This document shows, piece by piece, positions 55,833-63,680 of a DNA stretch of 64,000 nucleotides. This DNA is from Streptomyces rubellomurinus. GTDB lineage: Bacteria > Actinomycetota > Actinomycetes > Streptomycetales > Streptomycetaceae. A program made the translations under genes and the position numbers. The first letter of the stretch is position 1. Each line of letters opens with the position of its first letter. Where the stretch lies: assembly GCF_000961885.1 (NCBI RefSeq), contig NZ_JZKH01000011.1:1-64000 (forward strand), given 5' to 3'. The notes beneath the pieces are model-generated. The model was not told where the DNA came from. It saw only the letters and a list, made by a program, of their open reading frames with translations, and did not search any database.

Positions 55833-56730
55833 CACGACCTTCGCGCGTCTTGACGTTTTCAAGACCTACAAGCTGTACGTCGGCGGGAAGTTCCCGCGCT
55901 CCGAGAGCGGGCGGGTGTACGAGGTGACCGACGCAAAGGGCGAGTGGCTCGCCAACGCCCCGCTGGGCACCCGCAAGGACGCCCGCGACGCCGTCCTGGC
56001 CGCCCGCGCGGCCGTCAAGGGCTGGGCCGGCACCACCGCGTACAACCGCGGCCAGGTGCTGTACCGGGTCGCCGAGATGCTGCAGGGCCGGCGCGAGCAG
56101 TTCGCCGCCGAGGTGGCCGTCTCCGAGGGCATCGGCCCGAAGAAGGCCGCCGCGCTGGTGGACGCCGCGATCGACCGCTGGGTCTGGTACGCGGGCTGGA
56201 CGGACAAGGTCGCCCAGATCGCGGGCGGCGCCAACCCCGTCGCCGGGCCGTACTTCAACCTGTCGACCCCGGAGCCGACCGGCGTGGTCGGGATCGTCGC
56301 CCCGCAGGCCGGGTACGGGCACTCGCTGCTCGGCCTGGTCTCGGTGATCGCCCCCGCCATCGCCACCGGCAACACCGTGGTCGTCGCGGCCGCCGCGGAC
56401 GCCCCGCTGCCCGCGCTGTCCCTGGGCGAGGTGCTGGCCACCTCGGACGTCCCCGGCGGCGTGGTCAACATCATCTCGGGCCGGACCGCGGACATCGCCC
56501 CGACCCTGGCCTCGCACCAGGACGTCAACGCGCTGGACCTCACCGGTGCCATCGCCACCGACGGCCCCGGCGCGGCGCCCGCACTGGAAGCCGCCGCCGC
56601 GGATACCCTGAAGCGGGTGGTCCGTCCGGAGCTGGACCCGTTCGCCCAGGACTGGACCAATGCGCCCGGTACGGACCGGCTACTCTCGTTCCTGGAGACG
56701 AAGACGGTCTGGCACCCGATGGGGATCTGA
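55825..56730 (+). CDS. Truncated aldehyde dehydrogenase paralogue, probably inactive
   Basis: A 301-residue protein covering only the N-terminal two thirds of the family. YKLYVGGKFPRSESGRVYEV and GNTVVVAAAADAPLPALSLG align with the coenzyme-binding domain, but the W-N-F-P motif reads APQAGYGHS, the G-S-T loop reads DLTGAIAT, and the E-L-G-G-K and catalytic Cys segments are missing. No frameshift is evident; the ending KTVWHPMGI looks natural. It may form heteromers with, or chaperone, the full-length enzyme. Confidence 0.8.
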   Translation: MSDTTFARLDVFKTYKLYVGGKFPRSESGRVYEVTDAKGEWLANAPLGTRKDARDAVLAARAAVKGWAGTTAYNRGQVLYRVAEMLQGRREQFAAEVAVSEGIGPKKAAALVDAAIDRWVWYAGWTDKVAQIAGGANPVAGPYFNLSTPEPTGVVGIVAPQAGYGHSLLGLVSVIAPAIATGNTVVVAAAADAPLPALSLGEVLATSDVPGGVVNIISGRTADIAPTLASHQDVNALDLTGAIATDGPGAAPALEAAAADTLKRVVRPELDPFAQDWTNAPGTDRLLSFLETKTVWHPMGI

Positions 56731-56814
56731 CCCTCCGGCTCTCCGCCGGGTGAACAACTCCACAAGCTGGCCGTCCCCAGTGCCCTCTCCCCCCCAGGGC
56801 CCGGACGGTCATTG

Positions 56815-56853
56815 GACGGACCCGCACCTCTCCCCCCCAGGTGCGGGTCCGTC
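56815..56853 (+). terminator. Terminator of the deoC operon
   Basis: A perfect 15-bp stem (56815-56829 with 56839-56853) around a C-rich 9-base loop, followed by GACTTTC. It is 84 bases after the truncated aldehyde dehydrogenase stop. Confidence 0.8.
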
Positions 56854-56947
56854 GACTTTCGTCACCGCGCGCACCGACTTTCGGCGATCCCCCGCCGCCC
56901 CCGGCCGGACCAGAATCGTCCGTACCGGCACGGACACTGGGGGGCAC

Positions 56948-57367
56948 GTGGGAGAGTTGATCGGCGAGCTGGCGGCACTGTTCGCGGACGGCTTCCTCCG
57001 CAGGTGGCACGTCGCCCGGACCGGCCGCCGACTGGCCGCGGGCAAGCCGGTGCGGGTGCCCTGCTCGGCCCGCTCCGACCGGCCGGGCTGGCAGCGCGCC
57101 TACGTCAACGGCACGCTGGGCATCACCCCGGGCCTGCCCACCGTGACCTTCGGCTCCCGCGGGCTCGGCCGGCTCGACCTGCCCACCGGCGGCACCTTCC
57201 AGCAGCCCGAGCCGGACACCTGGCACAGCCAGGACTGGGCCGCCACCGCCTACCGGCCGCCCGGCGGCGGCCACCCCGTCTACCTCCAGGCCGACAGCCG
57301 CTACCTGCCGCTGCTCCACGCCGCCCTCGGCGCCCCGCGCGACGGGGAGGTCCCCGAGAAGGTGTGA
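56948..57367 (+). CDS. Hypothetical 139-residue protein
   Basis: GTG 56948 after a G-run opens MGELIGELAALFADGFLRRW, an amphipathic helix, then a mainly beta domain (KPVRVPCSARSDRPGWQRAY, LGITPGLPTVTFGSRG, GHPVYLQADSRYLPLL). The layout resembles small PH-like or DUF2550-type proteins, but the match is too weak to name. It lies between the deoC operon and the uridine kinase gene, on the same strand. Confidence 0.6.
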   Translation: MGELIGELAALFADGFLRRWHVARTGRRLAAGKPVRVPCSARSDRPGWQRAYVNGTLGITPGLPTVTFGSRGLGRLDLPTGGTFQQPEPDTWHSQDWAATAYRPPGGGHPVYLQADSRYLPLLHAALGAPRDGEVPEKV

Positions 57368-57414
57368 GCACACCGGTTTCGGCAACCGGCCGGGATGCGT
57401 CAGACTGGTGTCCC

Positions 57415-58053
57415 GTGAGTGACTCCCCCATGAACCCCGCACCGGCCGCGCACGCCCGGGTGATCCTGCTCTCCGGCCCGTCCGGATCGGGGAAGTCCTC
57501 GCTCGCCGAGCGCAGCGGACTGCCGGTGCTCCAGCTCGACGACTTCTACAAGGACGGGGACGACCCGACGCTCCCGCGGCTGCCGGACGGCGCCGTGGAC
57601 TGGGACTCCCCGCTGGCCTGGCACCGCGACCAGGCGGTGGCCGCCATCCGCGCCCTGCACGAGCACGCGCGCGCCGAGGTGCCGGTCTACTCGATCCCGG
57701 ACAACGGCCGGATCGCCACCCGCGCCCTGGAGCTGGACGGCGCGGGCGCGTTCATCGCCGAGGGGATATTCGCCGCCGAGATCGTCGCCGAGTGCGCCGA
57801 ACAGGGCCTGCTCGGCGACGCGCTGTGCCTGCGCAACGGCGCGCTCACCACGGCCTGGCGCCGGCTGCGCCGGGACGTCCGGGAGGGCCGCAAGTCGCTG
57901 CCGGTGCTGCTGCGCCGGGGCCTGCGGCTGATGCGCGCCGAGCGGTCGATCGTCGGGCGGCAGGTCTCGCTCGGTTCGTCCCCGTGCGCCGGGCCGGAGG
58001 CGGAGCGGCGGATCCGCGCGGTGGCCGCGCGGCGGGAGCTCTCGGCGGTCTGA
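57415..58053 (+). CDS. Uridine kinase-like P-loop kinase
   Basis: A 212-residue nucleoside kinase-like protein. VILLSGPSGSGKSSLAE is the P-loop, LPVLQLDDFYKDGD the acidic nucleoside-binding strand, and AFIAEGIFAAEIVAEC the lid-proximal segment. It would phosphorylate uridine/cytidine, fitting the nucleoside metabolism of the preceding genes. GTG 57415 is used; ATG 57430 is the alternative. No strong ribosome binding site is seen. Confidence 0.82.
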   Translation: MSDSPMNPAPAAHARVILLSGPSGSGKSSLAERSGLPVLQLDDFYKDGDDPTLPRLPDGAVDWDSPLAWHRDQAVAAIRALHEHARAEVPVYSIPDNGRIATRALELDGAGAFIAEGIFAAEIVAECAEQGLLGDALCLRNGALTTAWRRLRRDVREGRKSLPVLLRRGLRLMRAERSIVGRQVSLGSSPCAGPEAERRIRAVAARRELSAV

Positions 58054-58069
58054 CCCGCTCCCGAACGCC

Positions 58070-58095
58070 CCGTACGACGACACCGTACGACGACA
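58070..58095. repeat. Perfect two-copy 13-bp tandem repeat
   Basis: CCGTACGACGACA at 58070-58082 and again at 58083-58095, just after the uridine kinase stop. A third identical copy occurs at 60233-60245, immediately before afsQ2. Confidence 0.8.
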
Positions 58096-58098
58096 CGA

Positions 58099-58137
58099 CG
58101 GAGGGCCCGGTGCGTCTCCCCCGCACCGGGCCCTCCG
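58099..58137 (+). terminator. Terminator after the uridine kinase gene
   Basis: A perfect 16-bp stem (58099-58114 with 58122-58137) with a 7-base loop. It lies between this gene and the convergent sigQ. Confidence 0.85.
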
Positions 58138-58239
58138 CCGTGCCGAACGGTCCTCGGCTCCCCCACGGGCAACTCCCCCGAGTCCTGCCCCCGGACCGTG
58201 ACCGTCCGTTTCCCGTCCCCCGACGGGAGTTCTCGTGCG

Positions 58240-59217
58240 CTACGCGACCAGCTCGCCGAACGCCCGGACGGTGTCGCCCGACTTGTTCAGGTGCTCGTCC
58301 TCGCGCAGTCGGCGCAGCGCGCGCCAGATGCTGCTCTTGACCGTGCCGACGCTGATCTGCAGCACGTCGGCGATCTCCGGGTCCGTCTTGCCCTCGTAGT
58401 ACCGCAGCACCAGCATGGTCCGCTGGTTCTCCGGCAGCTTCGCCAGCGCCTGCCAGAGCACGGCGCGCAGCTCGGTGCCGCCCATCGCGTCGGTGTCGCC
58501 GGCCGTCTCCGGCAGCTCCTCGGTCGGGTACTCGTTGACCTTGCGGCGCCGCCAGGCGGAGATGTGCAGGTTGGTCATGGTGCGGCGCAGGTACCCGCCG
58601 ACCGCGGCCTTGTCGGTGATCCGGCCCCAGGCCCGGTAGGTGCTGAAGAGCGCGCTCTGCAGCAGGTCCTCGGCCTCGTACCGGTCACCGGTGAGGTGGT
58701 ACGCCGTGGCGTACAGGGAGGCGCGGCGCTCGCGCACGTACGCGGTGAACTCCGTGATGTGGTCCTCCGCGACGCCGCGGTGCTCCCCCCGCGCGTCCCC
58801 CTGTCCCGCCTCGGTGGTGCGGGCCGCCGCGGGATTCAGCCGCAGCAGCGTCGCACCGGCGGCCTCGCGACCGGTCGGCTCCCCCGAGCCGACCGCCCGC
58901 AGGCCGTTCCCCCCGTTCCCCCGAGCGCCCCCCAGGGCGTCCTTGCCCTCGACGCGGACGGGGAGGATCCCCCGCAGCGTGAGGGTGGTGGCGGAGTCGG
59001 CCGCACTCCCCATCCGGCCGATCCCGTACTGCTCCCCCGTCCTGCCGCCGCCGCTCACCCGGCGGGCGACAGTGTTCCCGGTGCTGTGCGCGCACCCCCG
59101 TACGGTCACGGCACCGGAGTTCTCGTCGGTCCTGATCTCGTACCGGGTCCGGTGGGCGGCTGACGGACGCGCGGTGCGGACAGCCGGGTTGGTCCGGGTC
59201 TGAAGCATGGCGGTCAT
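58240..59217 (-). CDS. sigQ: ECF sigma factor SigQ (SigE subfamily)
   Basis: A 325-residue sigma factor. The sigma core occupies about residues 153-315: region 2 FTAYVRERRASLYATAYHLT, DRYEAEDLLQSALF, YLRRTMTNLHISAWRRRK; region 4 LPENQRTMLVLRYYEGKTDP and ISVGTVKSSIWRAL. The 150-residue N-terminal extension is longer than in most ECF factors and low in order. ATG 59217 has AAGGGGG. It is divergent from afsQ1 and, as known in S. coelicolor, is an AfsQ1 target that acts against antibiotic production. Confidence 0.88.
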   Translation of the reverse strand: MTAMLQTRTNPAVRTARPSAAHRTRYEIRTDENSGAVTVRGCAHSTGNTVARRVSGGGRTGEQYGIGRMGSAADSATTLTLRGILPVRVEGKDALGGARGNGGNGLRAVGSGEPTGREAAGATLLRLNPAAARTTEAGQGDARGEHRGVAEDHITEFTAYVRERRASLYATAYHLTGDRYEAEDLLQSALFSTYRAWGRITDKAAVGGYLRRTMTNLHISAWRRRKVNEYPTEELPETAGDTDAMGGTELRAVLWQALAKLPENQRTMLVLRYYEGKTDPEIADVLQISVGTVKSSIWRALRRLREDEHLNKSGDTVRAFGELVA

Positions 59218-59346
59218 CGTGCGCCCCCTTGGTTCGGTTCGAGCGGTTCCGGTTGCCGCCCTCCGGCCGGCCGGTTTTCCGGCCCGCTGTCCTGCGGCGA
59301 CATGGAAAATCCTGCCCGGCGGTTGTGATGGCGCTGTCCGCCGACT

Positions 59347-59362
59347 GTCACAGGGGTGTCAC
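59347..59362. promoter_or_regulatory. AfsQ1 binding site in the sigQ-afsQ1 intergenic region
   Basis: GTCAC-AGGGGT-GTCAC is an exact fit to the reported AfsQ1 consensus GTnAC-n6-GTnAC. It is embedded in two direct 11-bp repeats TGTCACAGGGG (59346-59356 and 59357-59367), the 11-base phasing of OmpR-type regulators. It lies 129 bases before sigQ and 129 before afsQ1. Confidence 0.8.
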
Positions 59363-59491
59363 AGGGGCGGGCCGAAGGTCCTGCTCCGCCTCCCTCCGTA
59401 CCGGACGCCGGTAGCCGTCGTTCCGGTTCCCGTACGGGCGGTGACCGGTCCGGGGGGTGATTCGGCGCTGCGGGTGGGCCAAAATGGGGCC

Positions 59492-60172
59492 GTGCCTTTC
59501 CTCCTACTGATCGAGGACGACGACGCCATCCGGACCGGCCTCGAACTCGCCCTCACCCGCCAGGGCCACCGCGTGGCCACCGCCGCCTCCGGCGAGGACG
59601 GTCTGAGGCTCTTCAAGGAGCAGCGGCCCGACCTGATCGTGCTGGACGTGATGCTGCCCGGAATCGACGGCTTCGAGGTGTGCCGCCGGATCCGCCGCAC
59701 CGACCAGCTGCCGATCATCCTGCTGACCGCGCGCTCCGACGACATCGACGTGGTGGTCGGCCTGGAGTCCGGCGCGGACGACTACGTGGTGAAGCCCGTG
59801 CAGCCGCGCGTCCTGGACGCGCGGATCCGGGCCGTGCTGCGCCGCGGCGAGCGGGAGAGCTCGGACTCCTCCGCGTACGGCAGCGTGGTCATCGACCGCG
59901 CGGCGATGACCGTCACCAAGGACGGGCAGGACCTCCAGCTCACCCCGACCGAGCTGCGGCTGCTGCTGGAGCTGAGCCGCCGGCCCGGGCAGGCGCTCTC
60001 CCGCCAGCAGCTGCTGCGGCTGGTCTGGGAGCACGACTACCTCGGCGACTCCCGGCTGGTGGACGCCTGCGTGCAGCGGCTACGGGCCAAGGTCGAGGAC
60101 GTGCCGTCCGCGCCGACGCTGATCCGCACCGTGCGCGGCGTGGGCTACCGGCTGGACCCGCCCACGGGCTGA
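59492..60172 (+). CDS. afsQ1: Response regulator AfsQ1 (OmpR type)
   Basis: A 226-residue regulator of antibiotic production and nitrogen/phosphate-linked metabolism. Receiver domain with E8-D9-D10, phospho-acceptor D52 (LDVMLPGIDG), LTARS and VKPVQP, then a winged-helix domain ending LIRTVRGVGYRLDPP. GTG 59492 begins at the conserved PFLLLIEDDD; longer openings are non-conserved. Followed by afsQ2 after 80 bases, in which a 13-bp motif shared with 58070-58095 occurs. Confidence 0.92.
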   Translation: MPFLLLIEDDDAIRTGLELALTRQGHRVATAASGEDGLRLFKEQRPDLIVLDVMLPGIDGFEVCRRIRRTDQLPIILLTARSDDIDVVVGLESGADDYVVKPVQPRVLDARIRAVLRRGERESSDSSAYGSVVIDRAAMTVTKDGQDLQLTPTELRLLLELSRRPGQALSRQQLLRLVWEHDYLGDSRLVDACVQRLRAKVEDVPSAPTLIRTVRGVGYRLDPPTG

Positions 60173-60252
60173 CCGGCCACCGGGCCGACCGCCCGCGGCC
60201 CGGCCCGGCCCGGCCGCCCGCTTCCTGAACTCCCGTACGACGACAGGCTCCT

Positions 60253-61821
60253 GTGACTGACCATCAGACGACAGCCCGGCGCATCCCGGCCGTTTCGTGG
60301 CGCCAGCTGCGCTCGCTGCGGGTGCGCCTGATCGCGGTGTTCGCGGCGGTCGCCCTGCTCGCCGCCGTCTCGGCCTCCGGCATCGCGTACTGGCTGAACC
60401 GCGACGCGGTGCTCAAGCGCGCCCAGGACACGGCGCTGAACGACTTCCGGGTCTCGCTCAGCCGCAACGTCTCCGACCTCCCGCTGCGGCCGAGTTGCGG
60501 CGACCTCACCCAGCTCGCCACCAACGTGGCCAGCTCCGGGCTGAGTTACGACGTGGTGGTGGTCTCCCCGGACGACCCGGGCTGCTCGGCCTCCTCCGAC
60601 CCGACGCACTTCACGCTGGCCGACGTCCCGGCCCCGCTGCAGTCCACCGTCGCCAAGCCGCGCGAGATCACCGAGACCAACCCGTACCGGTACCACCTGT
60701 ACTGGCAGCGGCAGAACCTGGAGGGCCGGCCGTACCTGATCGGCGGCACCAAGGTGGTGTCGAACGGCCCGACCGCGTACATGTTCAAGTCGCTGGAGAA
60801 CGAGCGGGCGGACCTCAACACCCTGGGCTGGTCGCTGTCCATCGCCACCCTGCTCGCGCTGATCGGCTCGGCCCTGCTCGCCCAGGCGGCCTCGGCCACC
60901 GTGCTGCGGCCGGTCAAGCGCCTCGGCGACGCCGCCCGCAAGCTCGGCGAGGGGCAGCTGGACACCCGGCTCGAAGTCGACGGCGCCGACGAACTCGCCG
61001 ACCTGGCCCGGACGTTCAACCGGACCGCGGAGGCGCTGCACGACCGCGTCGAGGAGCTGAGCGCACGCGAGGCGCAGAGCCGGCGGTTCGTCGCCGACAT
61101 GTCGCACGAGCTGCGCACCCCGCTGACCGCGATGACCGCCGTCACCGACATCCTGGAGGACGAGGCCGAGTCGCTGGACCCGATGATCGAGCCGGCCGTC
61201 CGGCTCGTGGTCAGCGAGACCCGGCGGCTGTCCGACCTGGTGGAGAACCTGATGGAGGTGACCCGCTTCGACGCCGGCACCGCCAAGCTGGTCGCCGACG
61301 AGATGGACATCTCCGACCTGATCATGTCCTGCATCGACGGCCGGGCCTGGTACGACGCGGTCGAACTGGACGCCCCGCGCGGCATCCTGGCCGTCGTCGA
61401 CCCGCGCCGCCTGGACGTGGTCTTCGCCAACCTGATCGGCAACGCGCTCAAGCACGGCGGCTCGCCGGTGCGGGTGAAGGTCCGGCAGAGCGCGGACACG
61501 GTCGTGGTCGAGGTCTCGGACAGCGGCCCCGGCATCCCGGAGGACGTGCTGCCGCACGTCTTCGACCGCTTCTACAAGGCCGACCGGGGGCGGGCCCGCT
61601 CGGAGGGCAGCGGCCTGGGGCTGTCGATCGCGATGGCCAACGCGCAGATCCACGGGGGGACGATCACGGCGGCGAACGGGGAGACCGGCGCGGTGTTCAC
61701 CCTCACCCTGCCGGTGAACCGGCCGCCGGCCCCGCCGACCGCGCCGCCCGCGGACGGCTCCCCGGCCGGATCCGCAGACGGCTCGCCCCGCGACGCCGAC
61801 GAGCCCAAGGACGCCACGTGA
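60253..61821 (+). CDS. afsQ2: Sensor histidine kinase AfsQ2
   Basis: The 522-residue partner of AfsQ1. TM1 at about 24-46, an external sensor domain of about 145 residues with two cysteines (C82, C111), TM2 at about 192-214, HAMP, then H285 in ADMSHELRTPLTAM. The ATPase domain has NLIGNALKHGG and DSGPGIPEDVLPHVFDRF. Its stop overlaps the lipoprotein start by GTGA, linking the three genes. Confidence 0.92.
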   Translation: MTDHQTTARRIPAVSWRQLRSLRVRLIAVFAAVALLAAVSASGIAYWLNRDAVLKRAQDTALNDFRVSLSRNVSDLPLRPSCGDLTQLATNVASSGLSYDVVVVSPDDPGCSASSDPTHFTLADVPAPLQSTVAKPREITETNPYRYHLYWQRQNLEGRPYLIGGTKVVSNGPTAYMFKSLENERADLNTLGWSLSIATLLALIGSALLAQAASATVLRPVKRLGDAARKLGEGQLDTRLEVDGADELADLARTFNRTAEALHDRVEELSAREAQSRRFVADMSHELRTPLTAMTAVTDILEDEAESLDPMIEPAVRLVVSETRRLSDLVENLMEVTRFDAGTAKLVADEMDISDLIMSCIDGRAWYDAVELDAPRGILAVVDPRRLDVVFANLIGNALKHGGSPVRVKVRQSADTVVVEVSDSGPGIPEDVLPHVFDRFYKADRGRARSEGSGLGLSIAMANAQIHGGTITAANGETGAVFTLTLPVNRPPAPPTAPPADGSPAGSADGSPRDADEPKDAT

Positions 61822-62129
61822 CCTCCCCCGACCGCACCACCGCGCGCCGCGCCGCGGGCGTCCTGCTGCTGCTCGCGCTGGCCTCCGGCTGCGGCATCCG
61901 GCCGACCGCCGTGCCGGTCGACGCCGGCGCCCCGGCCAGCCGCACGGCCTGCCCGACCACCCCGCACGTGCCGCCCGCGCTGGCCACCCCGACCGGCCCG
62001 GCGCCGGCCGCCACCCCGGCCCGCGGGGCCGCCAAGGGCACGCCGAGCCCGTCGCCCACACCGGTGCCGCCGGGCAGCCCGCCGCCGGACAACGTGTTCA
62101 GCGCGCTGCCGACCGCGGGCTGCCGCTAG
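61818..62129 (+). CDS. Lipoprotein of the afsQ operon
   Basis: A 103-residue secreted lipoprotein. Signal segment RRAAGVLLLLALASGC has the lipobox LASGC with C25 as the lipidated residue. The mature part is proline/threonine-rich and low in order, with two more cysteines (C45 and C102). Co-translation with AfsQ2 suggests it modulates the sensor at the outer face of the membrane, as CseA does for CseC. Confidence 0.88.
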   Translation: MTSPDRTTARRAAGVLLLLALASGCGIRPTAVPVDAGAPASRTACPTTPHVPPALATPTGPAPAATPARGAAKGTPSPSPTPVPPGSPPPDNVFSALPTAGCR

Positions 62130-62227
62130 GTCCTCTCTTGACGTCCTACGAAGACACCCGGGGCGCGTTCCGGAATGTTCGCGCCCGGCGTGGAACCACC
62201 GCGCCGCCGGCTCGCGTCGTTCCCCCC

Positions 62228-62869
62228 GTGCAGCGAGATGGCACCAGGAACCGCGAGGAGCGTTCCGGCGCACGGACCGAGACCAGGCCGGCGGCGGTCG
62301 TCCACCGATCCCTCCGCCGGACCGGGCTGGCGGGGCTGGTCTGCCATCTGACGGTGGTGCTCTGGCTGGTCGTCCTCCGGCCCCTCCCGGTGGCCTGGGT
62401 GTACGACGCCAACCTGACGCCGCTGGCCTCGCTCCGGTCCTCCACGGGCTGGCAGGTGGTCGGCGAGCTGCTGCTGCTGGCCCCGCTCGGTGTCCTGCTC
62501 CCGCTGGCCGGCGGGCGGGTGCGGGCGCCCTGGCTGCCGTCCTTCCTGCGCACCACCGGCGTCTCCGCCCTGCTGGCGACCGGCCTGGAGTTCCTCTCCT
62601 CCTGGACGCCCGGGCACGTGCTCAACGTCGACCACATCCTGCTCGCGGTGATCGGCGTCGCCGTCACCCACCTCGCGCTGGTGCCCGGCCTGCGGCGGCT
62701 GCTGCGGGAACGGCGGCCGGGAGCCCGGGCGGCGCGGCCCGCGCGGACGGACCGGACGGCCGTGCTGGCCGGCCCGCCGATGACGGTGGTCGCTCCCGCC
62801 GTCGTCTCCCCGGTGGCCGTCGCCCCGGTGGCGACCGTCGCGGCCGGCGCGACGCCGCCCGCGTCCTAG
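62228..62869 (+). CDS. VanZ-like membrane protein
   Basis: A membrane protein with four hydrophobic segments. NLTPLASLRSS, ELLLLAPLGVLLPL, LLATGLEFLSSWTPGH and VDHILLAVIGVAVTHL are the ordered motifs of the VanZ family, named for a teicoplanin resistance accessory protein. A long Ala/Pro/Val-rich tail follows. The start is uncertain: GTG 62228 is taken because codon bias upstream is poor; a TTG at 62138 would add 30 residues. The stop shares a CTAG with the convergent PhzF gene. Confidence 0.72.
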   Translation: MQRDGTRNREERSGARTETRPAAVVHRSLRRTGLAGLVCHLTVVLWLVVLRPLPVAWVYDANLTPLASLRSSTGWQVVGELLLLAPLGVLLPLAGGRVRAPWLPSFLRTTGVSALLATGLEFLSSWTPGHVLNVDHILLAVIGVAVTHLALVPGLRRLLRERRPGARAARPARTDRTAVLAGPPMTVVAPAVVSPVAVAPVATVAAGATPPAS

Positions 62870-62893
62870 CCCGCGTCCCAGCCCGCGTCCTGG
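62858..62893. repeat. Three-copy 12-bp tandem repeat at convergent gene ends
   Basis: CCCGCGTCCTAG (62858-62869), CCCGCGTCCCAG (62870-62881), CCCGCGTCCTGG (62882-62893). The first unit contains the VanZ stop TAG and, on the other strand, the PhzF stop. On the minus strand it encodes the repeated Asp-Ala-Gly of the PhzF C-terminus. Confidence 0.85.
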
Positions 62894-63534
62894 GCGGCGG
62901 GCACCACCCGGCCGCCGACCTCGATCAGTCCGCCCGGGCGCGGCCCGGTCAGCAGCCGCGATCCCCGGCCCTGGGTGATCGTCAGCGCCCGGCCGAGGTG
63001 CGCGGTCAGCACCAGGGCGGCCGCGCCGGTCGCCTCGTCCTCGTCGATCCCGTCGCCCCGCCCCGGGAAGGCCCGCGCCCGGACCGTCCCGGCCGCCTCG
63101 TCCTGCCAGGCCCAGGCGTAGACCCACTCCCCCGGCGGCGGCACCTCCAGCGCCTCCACCTCCGCCACCGACCCGTACCGGCGCAGCGTCCGCCCCGGCG
63201 CCCACTCCGGCCGGGCCTCGATCAGCGTCAGCCCGTCCGCGCGCCGGACGCCCACCACCCCGGCCTCGGTGACCAGCCGGTCCACGCCGAGCAGCCAGGC
63301 CGCGCCCACGCAGGGGTGGCCGGCGAAGGGCAGGCGCACCGCGGGGGTGTAGATGTCGATCGCGCCGGCGGCCGGGTCGTCGACGAACACCGTCTCGCTG
63401 AAGCCGAGTTCACGCGCCATCGCCTGGCGGTCCGCGCGCCGCGGCAGCGCGGCCCCCGCGCGCACGACGCCGAGCGCGTTCCCGTAGCGGCCGTCAGGTC
63501 CGCAAAAGACCCGCAGCACCTCATAGTCGACCAT
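62866..63534 (-). CDS. PhzF family isomerase/epimerase-like protein
   Basis: A 222-residue member of the PhzF/diaminopimelate epimerase-like fold, shorter than the usual 260-290. VDYEVLRVFCGPDGRYGNAL is the N-terminal motif, GFSETVFVDD holds the likely catalytic Glu, LPFAGHPCVGAAWLL the central signature, and DEDEATGAAALVLTAHLG the second-domain motif. Substrate unknown. ATG 63534 has GAGGTGGG upstream. Two C-terminal Asp-Ala-Gly repeats arise from a 12-bp tandem repeat. Confidence 0.85.
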   Translation of the reverse strand: MVDYEVLRVFCGPDGRYGNALGVVRAGAALPRRADRQAMARELGFSETVFVDDPAAGAIDIYTPAVRLPFAGHPCVGAAWLLGVDRLVTEAGVVGVRRADGLTLIEARPEWAPGRTLRRYGSVAEVEALEVPPPGEWVYAWAWQDEAAGTVRARAFPGRGDGIDEDEATGAAALVLTAHLGRALTITQGRGSRLLTGPRPGGLIEVGGRVVPAAQDAGWDAG

Positions 63535-63680
63535 TTCCCACCTCGTCAATGGCCGTTCCGGCAGAGCGAAACGACACCGTGATGAAAAGGCGACGACGAA
63601 TGTCAGCCACCTCCAGTACTGTGCGCTCTCGTCCCCGAACGGTGCTGCCGTTTTTTCACTCCTGTCACAGGAAGCCCCCC

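Noticed and set aside
63646..63671. A GTCAC half-site before the last membrane protein as a second AfsQ1 site
   Set aside because: The second GTnAC at six bases is missing.
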